From positions 1 to 37,036 of the IMG/VR virus record IMGVR_UViG_3300024320_000845: a stretch of DNA of 37,036 bases; one strand, 5' to 3'. Under the pieces are notes generated by a model that saw only the letters and a program-made list of their open reading frames with translations, had not been told where the DNA came from and ran no database searches. The stretch's first letter is position 1. Each line of letters starts with the position of its first letter. Below, in pieces: positions 36,116 through 37,036 of the stretch. The stretch is from a virus. Both the position numbers and the translations under genes were made by a program.

Positions 36116-36789
36116 ACTCGACTGCTCGCTCAACTTGCGCATCATCACCGCCTCAATAGGCGGCAAAAGCTCTGCTATGATCATGGGTGAGAGCCCGAGG
36201 GCTGCCCCAAGCTGAAGGGAAGCGCTCATGTCCCAACCGAGGACAGCGCCTCCGCTCATGCCGCCTGCAACGCGAACTTGCCCGCCAAGCCGCTGAACAA
36301 GATCCCAGATCTGCCAGCCCTCGAGGGTGAGCGGTTTGTGAAGGCTGCGTGGGCAGTCTGGACATAAGGAAGGGCATGCCGCGCAATACTCACCGCCCCC
36401 ACCGAACTCCCAGTCGGCGAGAGCGGTCAGGCGTTTTTTTCCGCGTCCAGTATCAGCGCACCCGCGATGTATTTTGTCTGAAACGCCTCAAAGATTGGCC
36501 AGAGTTCCAAGAGCGCGTCGATCCCCTCAGGCGTCAGTGGCATAGGTTTTCCGTCCTCGTCTCCGACGCCTTCCCAGTCTTTTACAACAATGCGCGCGAC
36601 AGCTTTGGCCACGATACGCGCAAGATCGTCGTTGGAGGCGCTGGTTTCAGCATCGGTTGCGGCGGCAACAATCGCCGGATCGCTGCGCGCCGCCAGCATG
36701 ATGGCAGTGGTGAGGGGTTCGACAAACAGCCGTACGCCATGGCCAAGATCAAGCCATTGCGGCTCGGTAGACAGGTTCAATCGTAGCAT
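36086..36789 (-). CDS. Frameshifted long form of the tail assembly chaperone (G-T type, about 234 residues)
   Basis: The short chaperone (36427-36789) ends in codons GAA AAA AAC GCC TGA. The -1 frame is open for 115 more residues to a TGA at 36086. It encodes LTALADWEF, a CxxCxxxCxxC cluster (EYCAACPSLCPDCP), then TLEGWQIWDLVQRLGGQVRVAGG and ALGLSPMIIAELLPPIEAV. That frame has no ATG, GTG or TTG before residue 59, so it needs a -1 shift (or the unusual CTG two codons in). This is the gene pair expected just upstream of a tape measure gene. The long form recruits the tape measure protein to the tail tube subunits. A separate gene starting at CTG remains possible. Confidence 0.8.
36427..36789 (-). 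CDS. Tail assembly chaperone, short form (G type)
   Basis: A 120-residue protein starting MLRLNLSTEPQWLDL and containing MLAARSDPAI and TPEGIDALLELWPIFEAFQTKYIAG, a style common in tail chaperones of alphaproteobacterial phages. The ATG at 36789 shares a base with the stop of the tail tube gene (TGATG). The longer open frame upstream reads through the tube gene and is a shadow. It ends directly behind the slippery heptamer (36433-36439). Confidence 0.82.
   Translation of the reverse strand: MLRLNLSTEPQWLDLGHGVRLFVEPLTTAIMLAARSDPAIVAAATDAETSASNDDLARIVAKAVARIVVKDWEGVGDEDGKPMPLTPEGIDALLELWPIFEAFQTKYIAGALILDAEKNA
36433..36439 (-). promoter_or_regulatory. Slippery heptamer A AAA AAC for programmed -1 frameshift
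   Basis: Read on the minus strand, A-AAA-AAC stands in the correct phase (X XXY YYZ) two codons before the stop of the short chaperone. It is part of a run of seven A, and the classic motif for tail chaperone frameshifting. Confidence 0.85.
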
Positions 36790-37036
36790 CAGTAATCCTC
36801 GCGGTCGTTGGCCAGTGTGACGGTACACATGCGGCCAACCAGCGGGTCGCTGGCCGCCTGCCAATCAAATGTGGCTTGCACACCTTGTGGACCCGAGATT
36901 TCGATCCGTGGGCGTGGGAGATAGACGGCGTGCGCCGTGACGATCAGGTTCTCGCCAGTGGGCAGCGTATAAGAAAACGCAAGCTCGCAAGCCTCGCCAT
37001 TGATCGCCTGCTGCACCAGTTTCTGGTCGGCGAAAC
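36789..37036 (-). CDS. Phage tail tube protein, C-terminal fragment
   Basis: The frame is open to the window end, so the start lies outside; 82 residues are visible. It reads YTLPTGENLIVTAHAVYLPR, IEISGPQGVQATFDWQAA and RMCTVTLANDRED at the end, the beta-rich close of a tail tube subunit. Order (tube, chaperone, tape measure) supports it. It ends TGATG with the chaperone gene. Confidence 0.75.
   Translation of the reverse strand, partial: FADQKLVQQAINGEACELAFSYTLPTGENLIVTAHAVYLPRPRIEISGPQGVQATFDWQAASDPLVGRMCTVTLANDREDY

Noticed and set aside
36153-36386. 77-codon minus-strand frame between chaperone and HigBA
   Set aside because: Arg/Ser/His-rich, without motif. The overlapping -1 frame of the chaperone is longer, ordered and starts at a slippery site.

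Overview
The window reads as DNA from an alphaproteobacterium, most likely of the Rhodobacterales (Roseobacter/Paracoccus type). This rests on the GC-rich coding style, the resemblance of the tail genes to Rhodobacterales prophages, and protein sequences of that style; it is an inference from reading, not a database match. Coding density is very high, with no gene-free stretch longer than about 110 bases. I see no rRNA, tRNA or CRISPR array.

Region 1 (1-19675, plus strand) is a defence island built on a BREX type 1 operon. It holds the C-terminal three quarters of BrxC (cut by the window start), two tandem copies of the methyltransferase PglX, PglZ, and a BrxL-like AAA+ protein. BrxC, PglX-1, PglX-2 and PglZ are joined by TGATG stop/start overlaps. 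The two PglX copies are almost the same in their N-terminal methyltransferase part and C-terminal part, but differ in the central specificity part, which is also visibly AT-richer. The BrxL-like protein keeps the AAA+ core but ends in a domain that looks like the MIT_C (phospholipase-D-like) domain instead of a Lon protease domain. Behind it lie a large SF1 helicase-nuclease of the DUF4011/DUF3320 type and a small membrane protein.

Region 2 (19709-37036, minus strand, read right to left) is the tail, lysis and fibre module of a siphovirus-like prophage. Its order is: end of the tail tube gene, a tail assembly chaperone with a programmed -1 frameshift, tape measure protein, distal tail proteins, a DUF6950-type hydrolase-like protein, the tail tip/host specificity protein, a fibre with an S74 chaperone domain, holin, a small unknown gene, endolysin, overlapping spanins Rz/Rz1, and a cluster of fibre genes with collagen-like Gly-X-Y repeats. 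The cluster ends in an unusual set: an unknown 303-residue protein, a 2OG-Fe(II) oxygenase, a 98-residue fibre-like peptide with Asn-Cys repeats (seven Cys), a second 2OG-Fe(II) oxygenase and a radical SAM/SPASM enzyme. These are tightly overlapped, which suggests a phage-borne system that chemically modifies a fibre or a peptide.

A HigBA toxin-antitoxin pair (plus strand, 35532-36115) sits between the tail chaperone and the tape measure gene, against the direction of the tail operon. A palindromic candidate operator lies just upstream of both higB and the tape measure gene.

The best candidates for something new are the Cys-rich peptide/2OG oxygenase/radical SAM cassette, the BrxL variant with an MIT_C-like end, and the tandem pglX pair with exchangeable specificity regions.
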